From assembly GCA_963921195.1 (NCBI GenBank), contig OY992540.1, positions 177,539,896 through 177,603,895 on the forward strand: DNA of 64,000 nucleotides, written 5' to 3'. Shown piece after piece: positions 1 to 12,542 of this stretch. Below the pieces are notes generated by a model that did not search any database, was not told the origin of the DNA, and saw only the letters and a list, made by a program, of their open reading frames with translations. This stretch comes from Pegoplata infirma. Taxonomy: Eukaryota > Arthropoda > Insecta > Diptera > Anthomyiidae. The stretch's first letter is position 1. Each line of letters begins with the position of its first letter. The translations under genes were made by a program, and so were the position numbers.

Positions 1-394
1 ATAAAATTTGATAAAACAAAATATTTGAAGTAATTTTATATAAAACTTTATGCAACTGTTTTTAAATTATATGTTATCTTATATGAGTAAAATTTAAAAA
101 AAAATTCTAAGTCCTTTACATATAATTTAATATAACTTTTGAAAATTTTTCTAAGTCAAAAAAAAAAAAAATTAAAATTTTCTTTGTTCCAAAATTCTAG
201 GACTGAAAAAAAAATACATATAATTAGATATAACTTTTAAAAAATTTTCTAAGTCCACCCGAGTAAAAAAGTTCCTATATAGTTGTATATAATTTTATAA
301 ACATCATATATGATTAAATAGAATTATATAGAATTTGATGCGAAAAATGAGTCGATAAAACTATATAAAATTTGATCAATGTTTCTTATATTTT
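1..394. other. AT-rich gene-free stretch with one CCCGAG end
   Basis: No gene is seen. The stretch is made of ATATAATT-like words. A CCCGAGTAAAAAAG element end starts at 258, but its partner end cannot be placed, so this is probably the broken edge of a CCCGAG-family element running off the window. Confidence 0.5.
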
Positions 395-1839
395 CCCGAG
401 TAAAAAGATCATATATAATTATATATAGTTTTATATATACACTAGCTGTTTTGCACCCGGCGTTGCCCGGGTTGAAAAAAATATTATGTAATGAATGAGT
501 TTTTTATTAGTCAGTTTATCTACTTCTTCGTAGCTTTTCACTGGTAAATATAAACCTATTCATGAGGTTTAGTAAATTTTTTTTCGATTTTGCTTAGCGT
601 CGGGAACATGGTTATACGTGTTCCTCCGTCATGGGAACAAACCTAATATTAATGTATTTCTAAAATGGCTTTTAAAAGGAACCTATAGTTCCCTCCTCGG
701 TTAGCACTTTATGTAGTGAAAACATCAATAAAGACATAACTTTTACTGTAGTTCAAGTGGGTGTGGCATTTAACGCATTTAGTTCAATTTTGGTCTCATG
801 TGACCTATAGTTCCCCTATTGGTTAGCACGTGAAGAAATTTGCAATTAAATTTGCTCAACTCTCACTAAAGTACAAAGGGGCGTGCCATTATATGTCTTT
901 TTATAAATCGCAGTTTAATATTGTCTATAGCACTATTTATGTTGAAGATTTCATTGAAATAGGCTCAACCGTTTTCAGGTTCTGATATCGCAAATAGTTC
1001 GCGTTCAGTTAATTCTAACAGTAGTATTTAAGGAGTTGGTTAAGCCGTTTTTGCATGATAGCAAATAAGCCAAAAATAGCGTTATGTATATTACCAATTG
1101 ACGTGTCATTTTACTTCCATTTGTCTAATCGCGGGCTAATATGGCATATCGTTCAACGGGAAACAGGAAAATATATTTTTTTTAATTTAATTTAAAGGGG
1201 TGTGGCATTTTAAGACCCTTTTCCCGATCGCCATGGTAAATGCCTGTGGTGAAAATTTGATTAAAATTGGTTTCACCGTTAACGCGTGAGTAAGGATCAG
1301 ACAGAAATAAATTTCAATGTATTACAAAGACACATAACAATTCACACCGTTGTCTGGTCGTGTCTATAGTTTCCGCCTCAATAAGTACTAACTAACTGTG
1401 GTGAAAATTATAATAAAATCAGGTTCACCGTTTAAGCGTGATTACGGAAAGGCAGAATGAAATTTCAGTACATTGCAAAAGGATTGGCAGTTGATACCAT
1501 ACTAAAGTTCCCGCCTCTGTTAGTACTATCTATGCAAAAAAATTTGTTAAAACCGGTTTAGTCGTTTAAGCGTTATTAAGGAACATGCAGAAACACTTTC
1601 AGTATAGTACAAAGGCGAGTGTCAATTTACGCCTCTTTTGTCCAAACGCGCTCAATTTTATTTCATTTAATTTAAGACAGAAATAGCGTTCAATAAAATA
1701 AAGAGGAGCGCGCTATTTTATTTTTTATTAAAGTCGGTATAGTCGTTTAAGCATGATTACGGAACATGCAGAAAAAACTTTCAGTATAGTACAAAGAGGC
1801 GTGGCATTTTCCGCCCCTTTGTCAATACGCGCTCTATTA

Positions 1840-4142
1840 TCTATATATATAATTTCCCTATTTGTGTGTTCCTCTTTTTTTGTCTATCCAGAGCTTTTTG
1901 AAGCCCAGTGATGAGCTACAAAGCTGAAAATTGGCATGCATATAGTAAAAGACCTGGGGCAGATCCTAACGTAGCCGGATTTTCGATTTTTTGCCTGTGG
2001 GCGGAGAAATAAGCGGAAAAGTGGGCGTGGCAAAATTAAATTTTTTTACATTTTTGCTTAATTTAAAGCCCCCAAATGACTTAGGAAGCTGAAATATTCC
2101 TAGAATATAGTCCTAACGATGGCGCATATCCCCAAGTAGTCGGATTTAAGATTTTCGCAATGTGGGCGGAGAATTGAGGGGAAAGTGGCGTGGCAAAATT
2201 GGGATTTTTTAACATTTTTACTTCTTTTAAAGCCCCCAAATGACTTAGGAAGCGGAAAATTGCATAGCATTTCGTTCTTACAATGAAGCATATCCTGAAG
2301 TAATCGGATTTAAATTTTTTTACTGTGGAAGGAGAATTAAGAGAAAAAAGGGGCGTGGCAAAATTGTGTTTTTTAATATTTTAACTAATTTGAAGACCCC
2401 CAATGACCTATGAAGATGAAAATTTACGTTTTTGCTTATTTTAAAGTCCTCTAATGACTTAGGAAGCTGACAATTTCCTAACATATAGTCCTATCGATTA
2501 AGCATATCCTGAAGTAGTCGAATTTTAAATTTTTGGACTGTGAGTGTAGAATTGAAAGGAAAATGGGGAGTGATAAAATTGGGACTTTTAACATGTTAAC
2601 TTCTTTTGAAGCCCCCAAAGGAAGCGGAAAATGCAAAGCGTATAGTCCAAACGATGTAGTATATCCTGAAGTAATCGGATTTAAGATTTCTCGACTGTAG
2701 ATGGAGAATTAAAAGATAAAAAAGAGTGGAAAAAATGTTTTTTTTTAAATATTTTAACTAATTTAAAGACCCCCAATGACTTAGGAAGATGAAAATTGGC
2801 ACGTATGTAGTAGATTTCATGGGGAAGATCAACACGAACCTGGAATTTTGATATCCAGTGTATGGGTGGAGAATAAGAATGGCAAAGGGGCGTGGTAACT
2901 TTATTTCCATCTATTTTCTGTGTATATAATTTTTTTTTTTGTTGGTTTCTCTTATTTTTTGTGTATCCAGCGCCTTTTGGATCTCATTGATAAGCTTAAA
3001 AGCTTAAAATTGGCATGTATATAGTTAAACACCAGGGACAGATTCTTACGAACCCGGATTTTTTGCCTGTGGGCGGCGAATTACGAGAAAAAGGGGACTT
3101 GGAAAATTTTTATTATTGAATTAGGAGGCTGAAAATCCCTAACAGTTCTAACTATGAAGCATATTCTAAAGTAGTCCGATTTAACATATTTGGAATGTAG
3201 ACGGAGAGTTGAGAGGAAAAAGGGGCAAAGCAATGTTTTATTTTTTTTTAATTTAACTAACTTTAAAGCCCTAATGACCTACGCAGCCGAAAATAGGCAA
3301 GCATATTGTCCTGACAATGGAGCATATTCTAAAGTAGTCAGACTTAAAATTTTTGGACTGTCAACGGAGAATTAAGAGGGAAAAGGGGCGTGGATACGAG
3401 TATATTACTAACGATGGAGCTCATCCTAAAGTAGTCAGATTTAAAAAATTTGGAATATGGACGGAGAATTAAGAGAAGAAATGGGCATGGAAAAATTATG
3501 TTTTTACATCTTACCTAATTTTAAAGTCACCTTATGACCTTGAAAGATGAAAATTGTGACGCATATGGTACGGACTATGGCAAAGATAACTCTGACCTGG
3601 ATATCCAGTGAAAGGGCGGAGATACAAAAAATCCGTTGTGAATTTTGTTCAGTTTATATATATAATCTGTAACGTAACCGGATTTTCGGCCTCTAAGACA
3701 GGGGAGTGGTGGAAGACGGCGAAATTAAGTTTTTAAACATTTGAACTATTTCTGAAATCCCTATTGACTAAGGAAGCTGAAAAATGTAAAGCATAAAGTA
3801 TTGACAATGGATCATATCCTTTTAAAACCCTTCATGACTAAGGGCGGATTACTCAATGAAAAGTTAGCTGCTACCTGCCGATTTAACGGAGCCTTAGTCA
3901 AAATTTGTATGAAAAAGTTAAATTTAACGGAGAGTTATTTTATAACGGAGCATTGAGTAATCCAGCCTTTTATACTCATAAAATTGTATTCCAGTTTGGG
4001 AAATATATTGATATAACTCAATCTAGCAAAATAAAATTTTTGAAGCACAAACATAATTTTTTTATAAAGTTTGGTAAAAAATTAGAATTATTGAGAAAGG
4101 TGATTTGGTGTTCCGCCTGGCAGGGACAGGCTATTCGACTAG
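1840..4142 (+). mobile_element. Second-family Helitron nested in Helitron copy 1
   Basis: It starts TCTATATATATAATTTCCC at 1840 and ends CTAG at 4139-4142. A hairpin, GCCTG (4115-4119) pairing with CAGGC (4127-4131), lies seven bases upstream of CTAG. It lies between A (1839) and T (4143). The homologous stretch of the Helitron at 56403-62387 (near 57350, minus strand) is uninterrupted and reads CTCTATTATAATTTCTAG, confirming insertion without target duplication. The body repeats a motif around GCCCCCAAATGACTTAGGAAG; a second 5'-end-like stretch at about 2916 suggests an internally duplicated copy. No protein coding is seen. Confidence 0.87.
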
Positions 4143-4599
4143 TAATCTATAGTTTCTTTGATAAAAATATCATTAAAATCGGTTCAGCCGCTTATACGTG
4201 ATAACGGAACAGGAAGATATAAATTTTAATGTAATACAAAGGGGCATGGTATTTTACGACCCTTTTTTCTATCGCCCTCTATTGTGGCTCATAGTTTTCG
4301 CTTCGGTTAATACTATATGTGGTGAACAATACATGAAAATCAGTTCAGCCGTCGAAGCGTTATTTAGAAATAACTTTTAGTGCAATAAAAATTGGCGTGG
4401 CATTTTACGCCTCTTTTTCGATCGCCCTCTATTGTTGATCATAGTTTCCGGCTCGGTTAGTACTATCTGTGGTAAAAATGTCAGTGAAATCGCTTAAATC
4501 ACTTTTCAGTGATTGCAGAACAGGCAGATATAGTTTCAATACAAAACAAAGGGGCGTGGCATTTTACGCCTATTTTTCCGATCGCGGATTTTTTTGGCC

Positions 4600-5640
4600 T
4601 ATAGTTCTCGGCTCGGTTAGTACTATCCGTGGTGATAATTTCATGAAAACCGGTTCAGCCGTTTTTCTGTTATTGCCGTACATGCAGATATAGCCTTAGC
4701 ATGGTACAAAGGGTGTGGCATTTTACGCCCCTTTGTCCAATCGCGGTCGCTTATTTTCTATAATTCCCGCCTCGGTTAGTACTATCCGTGGTGAAAATTT
4801 CATGAAAATCGGTTAGGCCGTTTTTCCGTTATTGCCAGACAGGCAGAAATAGCTTTAGCATGGTACATAGGGGCGTGGCATTTTACGCCCCTTTGTCCGA
4901 TCGCGGTCGCTTATGGCCTGTAGTTCCCGCCTAGGTTAGTACTATCTGTGGTGAAAATTTCATGAAAATCGATCAGACGTTTTTCTGTTATTGCCGTACA
5001 GGCAGATATAGCTTTAGCATGGTACAAAGGGGCGTGGCATTTTCCGCCCCTTTGTCCGATTGCGGTCGCTTATGGCCTATAGTTCCCGCCTCGGTTAGTA
5101 CTATCTGTGGTGAAAATTTCATGAAAACCGGTTCAGCCGTTTTTCTGTTATTGCCGTACATGCAGATATAGCCTTAGCATGGTACAAAGGGCGTGGCATT
5201 TTACGCCCCTTTGTCCAATCGCGGTCGCTTATTTTCTATAATTCCCGCCTCGGTTAGTACTATCCGTGGGGAAAATTTCATGAAAATCGGTTCAGCCGTT
5301 TTTCCGTTATTGCCAGACAGGCAGATATAGCTTTATCATGGTACATAGGGGCGTGGCATTTTACGCCCCTTTGTCCGATCGCGGTCGCTTATGGCCTGTA
5401 GTTCCCGCCTAGGTTAGTACTATCTGTGGTGAAAATTTCATGAAAATCGGTCAGACGTTTTTCTGTTATTGCCGTACAGGCAGATATAGCTTTAGCATGG
5501 TACAAAGGGGCGTGGCATTTTACGCCCCTTTGTCCGATCGCGGTCGCTTATGGCCTATAGTTCCCGCCTCGGTTAGTACTATCTTTGGTGAAAATTTCAT
5601 GAAAATCGGTTAAGCCGTTCTTTACTTATTGCGGAACAGA
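4600..5640. repeat. 159-bp tandem repeats inside Helitron copy 1
   Basis: The anchor GTACTATC recurs at 4939, 5098, 5257, 5417 and 5576, giving a period of 159-160 bp; older, decayed units continue leftward. Each unit holds the inverted repeat AAAGGGGCGT ... ACGCCCCTTT around GGCATTTT. Because 159 is divisible by three, units stay open in one frame, which makes false reading frames. Confidence 0.9.
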
Positions 5641-5692
5641 CAGACAGATAGACAGACAGACAGACAGAAAGACAGACAGACAGACAAACCAA
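5636..5692. repeat. (GACA)n microsatellite near Helitron 5' end
   Basis: A run of imperfect CAGA/GACA tetranucleotides lies just inside the 5' end of Helitron copy 1. The other copies have it at 31297-31340 and 56438-56474, so it is part of the element. Confidence 0.9.
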
Positions 5693-5937
5693 CAATCAGA
5701 TTTATAATATTAATAGGGATATATGATTATATCAGATCTTTTTTATTCGGGCGTATATAGTTTTGTAAGGTACCATATAAATAAAATTTTTGTTGAAACT
5801 CTATATATAATTTTAAATGATCGCACATGTGACACCATATAAAATGTTATACAATTCTATAGGGTAAACAAATATTTTTTCTTTTATTATATTTTATATA
5901 TAATTTTGCATAAATTTATATGACAGTATTTCAATAT

Positions 5938-6851
5938 CCCGAGTAAAAAAAAGTTATATGACGCAATATTTAATTATATATGAACAGATATGCTTTTATG
6001 TAAATCCATATTAATTTTGATCCGAAAATTGGCGGATCGAATATTATACGATTATATCAAATTCTATTATTTTTGATAAAATAATATCAAATTTGATTAA
6101 GTTTGATCCCAAAAATGGGTCTATCTAATTGTATTAAACCATATCTTATCTGTTAAAATTAGATACATTTTTATATAATTAGATGAAATCTGGTAAAATT
6201 TTTTAAAATTTTAAACGTGAAATTATACATTATTTTATCAGATTGGATACATTATCAATTAGAAGAGTTTTTATTGCATTCTCCGGATTTTTTTACTAAA
6301 AATTAGTCAATTTCGTTTTCTAAAATCATTTTTACGGGATTTAAAATTTCCCAAAAATGTTTATGTCTTAGAAAATTTAAAAACATTATTTCAAAACTTA
6401 AAAATTTTTCAAAAACATAAAATTTCTCCTAAAAACATATTCGATGATTTGTTTACTCCAAAAAAAAAATTGCCAAAAAAATTTTGTGTCCGGGACTTTG
6501 GAAAATTTTCATAAAATTTTTTAGGACTTGAAAATTTTTTAATTTTTTTTAATTGTCCGGGACTTGAAAAATTTTGAATTTTTTTTTTTTTGGGATATAA
6601 TTATAAATAAAATCATATATCTTTTTATCTGCCATATCCAAAAATTCCCGACCTTATATGTCATATCAAATTTCATATAGATCGGTATATAAATAGATAT
6701 GAATATGTATGTTATCATATTAAAATATAAGGAAAAATACAATAATACATATAAACTTATATGTCCATATCAAAGTTCATGCATAACCATATATAAATTT
6801 AAATAATTATATATTAGCATATATGATTATATCATATCTTTTTTACTCGGG
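5938..6851. mobile_element. CCCGAG-family TIR element, 0.9-kb subfamily
   Basis: The ends are CCCGAGTAAAAAAAAG (5938) and TTTTTTACTCGGG (6851). The interior matches, inverted, the elements at 17455-18280 and 48989-49881. The uninterrupted paralogue at about 8770 (TTTCAATATTTTTTTTTT) shows that the host lies on both sides, with a short AT duplication (ATAT or TA, depending on where the end is set). The short open frames inside are AT-rich noise. Confidence 0.8.
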
Positions 6852-7090
6852 ATATTTTTTTTAATATTACATCATATATATTTTTATGTAAGTATACAAG
6901 ACCCCCTGTATAATTATGTATGATTCCCAAAGCACCTTAAGTCAGTCAAAAAAAAATATAAATAATTTTTTAAAATTTTTTAGTAGAAAAAAATCTGTTT
7001 AATCCGTTGCATTTTAAAACTTAAAAAAATGCGTATTACTTATATAGTTGTGTGTAACTTTATATAAGATCATATAAGATAATATATGAT

Positions 7091-7340
7091 GCTTGGGGAC
7101 CCCGAGTTCGATTCCCGGCTCAACAAAGAAAAAAACCATTTTTTTTTAATTTTTTAAAAAAGAAAATATGTTTTTAAAGCTTCTTGTTTTTTCTAAACTT
7201 AAAAATATTGAATAATTAAATTTTTATGATAAAATCTAAAAATAAATATTATTTATTTATAGTTATATAATTTTATATATTACATCATATAAGTTAATAT
7301 ATGATTCCTGATTACCCTGGGTTCGATCCCCGGCTCAGTC
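7091..7340 (+). repeat. Two tRNA T-arm-like modules, ~215 bp apart
   Basis: GAGTTCGATTCCCGGCTCA at 7104 and GGGTTCGATCCCCGGCTCA at 7319 match the RNA polymerase III B box (GGTTCGANNCC). Each sits in AT-rich sequence followed by an A run. No A box was found at tRNA spacing, so these are half modules, not tRNA genes. Confidence 0.7.
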
Positions 7341-7705
7341 AAGAAAAAAATTTATTTTTAAAATTTTTTTTTTAACGAAAATATGTTTTAGAAGCTTTAA
7401 TTTTTTTCTAAACTTTAAAATATTGATTACCCGAGTAAAAATGAATACATATAATTTTACATTATTTGATGTATGTATATATTGCCATATGAAATAATGT
7501 GTTTTCATATCATATAATTATATCTCGCATTGAGTTTTTCCAAATTTTTTAAATGGAGTTATATAAAATTACATCTAATGATAACCATATTAATATATAA
7601 ATACATGTGGGAGACATAATCATATGTGACACATATAACTTAATCTGATTGCATACATATTTATATGTGACTTAATATCAAATAACGTATACGAGCATAT
7701 TTAAA

Positions 7706-8349
7706 AACAAGTTAAAAAGGTCAATTCGGCCTTGCCGAATGTAGTGATACCCTCCACAATTTAAAAGGAAATTACTTTTGAAAAAAAAAAATTTTTTTGA
7801 AAAAAAAATTTCCGCGAAAAAATTTTGGTAAAAAAAAAAAATCCGCGATTTTTTTCTTTTTTTGTCAAAAAATATGTTCGTACTTGTTTAAATACCATTT
7901 GGTGTTCAATTAAGTTCACATATGTCAACCAGAAGCCAAATTAAAGCATTTTGTATTTTTAGGTTATGTTGAATGTACTGAAATTTTTGAGGTGTGCTTA
8001 CATTTTCGTTCATAACTTTTGAACCGCTGAACCGATATCGCTCAAATGCAATACCAAACTTCTCGGGAGAACTTTCAATAAATATGTTAAGTTTCAGTCA
8101 TCTCTGTGCAATATTTTGTCCGTGAGAGCATTTTCCACAGACAGACAGACAGACGGACAGACGGACAGACGGACAGACGGACAGACGGACAGACGGACAG
8201 ACGGACATCGCTAGAATGTCTTAAAATCGATCGGGCATCATGAATATATATACTTTATGGGGTCCCAGACCGATATTTCGATGAGTTACAAACGGAATGA
8301 CAAACTTATATATACCCTCTATCACTAACAATAAGTGGAGGGTATAAAA
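7706..8349 (+). mobile_element. mini-me-like element A
   Basis: It starts ACAAGTTAAAAAGG, then a TTCGGCCTTGCCGAA hairpin and TACCCTCCAC, and ends GTGGAGGGTATAAAA. The (GACG/GACA)n tract at 8138-8206, the core CATCGCTAGAATGTCTTAAA and TATATATA follow in the order typical of dipteran mini-me elements: GTCY-type repeat, core, TA repeat. The paralogue at 24580-24610 (CATATTTAAAAAAAATCC) lacks it, so its limits are known to within the A run. Confidence 0.82.
8138..8206. repeat. (GACGGACA)n microsatellite of mini-me A
   Basis: About 17 imperfect GACN tetranucleotides. It is part of the mini-me element and corresponds to its variable proto-microsatellite. Confidence 0.95.
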
Positions 8350-9060
8350 AATCCAATATCATTATATATATAATTATATATGACTTACAAGAAACCATTT
8401 AAAATTATATATGACTTACAAGAAACCATTTAAAACTATATATGGTTCCATCTTAAAAAACGAAAAATTTTTTTCAAATATAATTATATATGGTCGCACA
8501 TATAACTATATACAGTTATATAAAACTATACATGGCATCAAACATTTATTTTTTTAATATTATCAAAGATATAATTATAAATGGCTTATGAGATACCGTA
8601 TATAGTTTTGTAAGGTACCATATAAATAATTTTTTTTTTTAAATTCTATATATAATTTTAAATGGTGGCACATGTAACGCCATATAAAATGTTATACAAT
8701 TGTATAAGGTAAAAAATATTTTTTTCTTTCACAATATTTTATATATAATTATGCATATTTTTATATGACAGTATTTCAATATTTTTTTTTTAATGTTGCA
8801 TCATATATATTTTTATTTAAGTATACAAGAGAGCTTGTATAATTATATATGATTCTCAAAGCACCTAAAATCAGTCAAAAAAATATATATATAAATTCTA
8901 TAAATTTTTAAATAGAAAAAAATCTGTTTAATCCATTGTATTTTAAAACTTAAAAAAATGCATATTGGATTTTAAAAGTTAAATTTTTAAAAAATGCATA
9001 TTACTTAAATAGTTGTGTGTAACTTTATATAAGATCATATAAGATAATATATGATGCTTG

Positions 9061-9520
9061 GGGACCCCGAGTTCGATTCCCGGCTCAACCCAGAAAAAAA
9101 CTATTTTTTTTTTTAATTTTTTAAAAAAGAAAATATGTTTTTAAAGCTTCTTGTTTTTTCTAAACTTAAAAATATTGAATAATTAAATTTTTATGATAAA
9201 ATCTAAAAATAAATATTATTTATTTATAGTTATATAATTTTATATATTACATCATATAAGTTAATATATGGTTCCTAGGGACCCTGGGTTCGATCCCCGG
9301 CTGAGCTAAGAAAAAAAATTGTTTTTTAATTTTTTTTTTAAGAAAATATGTTTTAGAAGCTTTAATTTTTTACTAAACTTAAAAATATTGATTAATTTAT
9401 TTTTTATGATAATATTTAGAAATAAATATTATTTATATATAGTAATATAACTTTCTATATTGCATCATATAGGACAATATATAATTCTTGAGGACCCTGA
9501 GTTCGATTCCCGACTAAGTC
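9061..9520 (+). repeat. Three T-arm-like modules, ~200-217 bp apart
   Basis: GAGTTCGATTCC (9069), GGGTTCGATCCC (9286) and GAGTTCGATTCC (9499) each match a pol III B box and are followed by A-rich tracts. The same three, in the same order, stand at 34051, 34264 and 34485 in copy 2. Confidence 0.75.
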
Positions 9521-11166
9521 AAGAAAAAAATTATTTTTTTTAAATTTTTTTTTAATCTAAATGATTTTTTAATGCGTTTTCGTTTTTCAAATTTAAAAAA
9601 AATAAATTCCCTGAATTTTAACAAAAATATATCAAAAATAATTATATTTTGATATAATTATATATTATTTAATCCGAAGAAAAAAATATTTTAAAACTTT
9701 AATGTTTAACCATCAATATCTCTGGTTTTAAGAGTGCTAAAGTCCTCAGATCAAGCTCAAATCAAAGCTTTATTTGTTGCCAATAATTAAAAGTGTATTT
9801 GGTTCGGACTTATGTTAGCAATATTTTCAGATAAAATTATTTTTGTCTGAAAAAACTTCCGAAAAAAATTTAAAACTCATTATTTGGGCGTTGGTGAGTA
9901 AAAAAGTTTATACATGTTTTATAGAGATAGAGTAAAAGATGATTATGTAAAAAACGTTAGGTCTCGCATTCAACAGATAAAAGAAAATAACGCTATAATC
10001 GAACTAAAAAGCATTACAGAGTTAATCAAAAGTTCATTAGGTCAAAACTGTAATGCAACTAAATCATTTATGCCTACAAACCCATGGTTTGACTTTAAAT
10101 GTCATAAAGCTAGGAATAAATCTTTTGAATTATTGAACAAATATAAAAAGTCTTATACGACTGAGGATAAGCAAAAATATCTACAAAGCAATAAAGTCTA
10201 TAAAGAAATATGTAAAGAAAGTCAGTTAAATTATTATAAGAAGCTAGAACTGAAATTGAATTTTGTCAATGATAGCAAAGCCTGGTGGAAAGTAGCAAAC
10301 GAAATATGCAATCAGACACATAATAGACAGGTAAATGTTTCTTCTTCGGAATTTAGAGCGTACTTTATGAATTTATTAAATCCAACACAACTTTGCCAGG
10401 AAATAAGCTATTCTCCCATGTTTTATACAAACACTCTTTTAGACTCAGAGATAACAACTTTTGAAATTGTTCAAGTTCTGAATAAGGCTAAAATAAACAA
10501 AGCACCGGGGGAAGATAGAGTGCCCTATGAGTTTTTTAAAAATGCTCCTATGGAACTACTGAGTGAATTGGCACAAAGCTATAATAACTTATATAACAGT
10601 ATGAAGGTTGATGAAACTTTTACATTAAGTGTAATCTATCCAATATATAAAAAAGGTAATGCTAATATCGCAAAGTAATTACAGAGGCATTTCATTTATG
10701 AATTGTGTATCCCAAATTATGATGGGGATTTTAAACGAAAGGCTATATAAATGGACTAATCAAAACAACATTATAACAGAATACCAAGCTGGATTTAGGA
10801 AAGGTTACTACACTATTGATAATGTGTATAACTTAGCGTCTATTGTTCATCTTAAACTTAATCAAAAGAGAAAAGGTTACTGCTTCTTTGTAGATTTTAA
10901 AGCAACTTTTGATAAAGTATCTCGCAGATCTCTTTTCTATAAATTGCACACAATTGGCATTTCAACAAAAATGGTAAACTTTTTGGAAAGTGTATACTCA
11001 ACTACAAAGTCTTCCGTCTGGAATGGCACAAAACTTTCAGAACCATTTGAAACAAAATCGGGAGTGAAACAGGGTTGCTTGTTATCTCCTCTTTTATTTT
11101 CACTGTATGTGAACGATTTTCATGATTACTTAGAGGGAGGTGTTAATATAGATGAAATAAATGTAA

Positions 11167-11465
11167 AGGCTGGGTTAGCCATAAAACGTAACCGTAGCGT
11201 AGACTCTATACAATATTCAGTAAGCGAAAATAGTACAGAACATTTTTATTTATGTTTTGTTTTTATCCAACGCATGGTATTTTATGTCATGCTAAAACGT
11301 AGAGAGAACCTATTTTCAACAGGTTCTCTCTACATTTTAGCGTGACATAAAATACCATGCGTTGGAAAAAAACAAAACATAAATAAAAATGTTCTGTACT
11401 ATTTTTGCTTACTGAATATTGTATAGAGTCTACGCTACGGTTACGTTTTATGGCTAACCCGGCCT
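11167..11465. mobile_element. 299-bp near-perfect palindromic MITE, TAA TSD
   Basis: The ends AGGCTGGGTTAGCC and GGCTAACCCGGCCT begin two arms of about 145 bp that pair almost without mismatch, leaving a loop of only about nine bases near 11313. TAA flanks both sides (11164-11166, 11466-11468). Removing the element and one TAA restores an open RT frame reading NVRLLLYADD. A TAA duplication fits PIF/Harbinger (Tourist-like) MITEs. Protein-like frames inside on both strands are products of the palindrome. Confidence 0.9.
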
Positions 11466-12242
11466 TAAGACTGCTTCTGTATGCAGATGACATTGCAATA
11501 TTAGCGGAAAACGTAGATGTTTTACAGAAAATGATGGTAAGGCTAGAAGAATATTGTGATTATTGGAATCTAGAAGTTAACCTTACAAAATCCAAAATAA
11601 TGGTCTTCAGAAATGGAGGAAAATTGTCTAGCCGTGAAAAGTGGTTTTACAAGAGAGAAGAAGTAGAAGTAGTGAATGAATATAGCTACCTCGGTATGAT
11701 ACTAACTCCAAAAATGGTCTTCACGAAGCACGTTTTAAATAGAAATAGCTCCGCAAAGGGAAGTATAAACGCAACTTGGAATTCATTTCTGAATAAAACA
11801 CATATTTCAATGAAAACTAAATACCACTTATTTGAAGCCGTAAGTCGATCAGTACAAACCTATGGAGCGCAAGTATGGGGACACTCACACTTTGAAGAAA
11901 TAGACAAGTTACAGAGATACTTTCTCAAACGTATATTAAAACTACCAAGCTTTACTCCAAGTTACGCACTAATGTTAGAATCCGGGTTAGAAGATTGTCA
12001 TTTATATTCTTTAAAACTTAACTTAAAATACTTAAAACGTACTCTCTTCGAGTTTGAAGAACATCGCTTACCACATAAGTTAAGCATAAAAATCTTACAA
12101 AAGGAAATTTTTTGGGCAAAAAAGCTAAACTTGTTGGGAAGCAATATGAACATACAATGGCGTCAGAATATAAACGTACGCGAATTCAATATAAATCAGC
12201 AAAACTTGCTAAATACTTTAAAGATTAAGTATAATGCGGAAC

Positions 12243-12542
12243 CACAGACTAATACAGACTCGACATAAGTGACAGGTGTCAAAAAAGTATTCTTTAACCA
12301 TATGGTTAATATTTTCAAATTATTCTACGAATTAGGTTAGAAAGAGAAAACTGATACAACGCGCCATAAGAAAAATGGATGCAAGATTGTTTTTTGTTGT
12401 TTCACTCACTCCTAAGTCGTAGAAAGTGTTGCCATGTTAGCGTAAAATGTACTAAAAACCGCTGTGTTTTCTCCTAAAATCGCTTAGTTTTTCCCCATTT
12501 TTTCCTGTAAAACTCTACTGTCGAGTCTGTATTTAGTCTGTG
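12243..12542. mobile_element. 300-bp MITE with CACAGACTAA ends in the LINE
   Basis: The TIR CACAGACTAATACAGACT pairs with the right end AGTCTGTATTTAGTCTGTG. GCGGAAC is duplicated on both sides (12236-12242, 12543-12549). If the end is set one base further out the TSD is CGGAA. Removing it restores the frame across YNAERWQRA. The superfamily is not settled. Confidence 0.88.

Larger units (their letters stand above)
442..5719 (-). mobile_element. Non-autonomous Helitron, copy 1 (minus strand)
   Basis: Read on the minus strand, the element starts TCCCTATTAA (right edge, 5719) and ends with the hairpin CCCGGGCAACGCCGGG followed by TGCAAAACAGCTAG (left edge, 442). It sits between A and T with no target duplication, as Helitrons do. 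The same ends occur at 31266-33870 and 56403-62387. No Rep/helicase reading frame is present. The body consists of degenerate ~159-bp units, clear near the 5' end and decayed toward the 3' end. A second Helitron (1840-4142) is nested inside. Confidence 0.88.
395..5751. mobile_element. Very short CCCGAG-family TIR element split by a Helitron
   Basis: The left end CCCGAGTAAAAAGATC begins at 395 and the right end GATCTTTTTTATTCGGG stops at 5751. Without the Helitron at 442-5719 only about 79 bp of AT-rich sequence remains, so this would be a MITE-sized member. The right end has one substitution (ATTCGGG for ACTCGGG). Confidence 0.5.
5752..7429. mobile_element. Fragment of the large AT-rich tRNA-module element
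   Basis: The sequence from GTATATAGTTTTGTAAGGTACC onward matches 8597-9380 and 24850-34380 base for base over long stretches, including two T-arm-like modules. It is interrupted by the CCCGAG element 5938-6851. It is cut at 7429 by the insertion of the copy at 7430-18854 and resumes as TAATTAAATTTTTATGATAAT at 18855-18875. The left limit is uncertain. Confidence 0.65.

Noticed and set aside
4600..5640. CRISPR array
   Set aside because: Units are long direct repeats without unique spacers, in an evidently animal transposon context.
7104..9510. T-arm-like modules as true tRNA genes
   Set aside because: No D or anticodon arm and no A box upstream at tRNA spacing; all copies lie inside repeated elements.
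11287..11493. Protein-like frames AGLAIKRNRS... on both strands
   Set aside because: They are mirror products of the 299-bp palindromic MITE.
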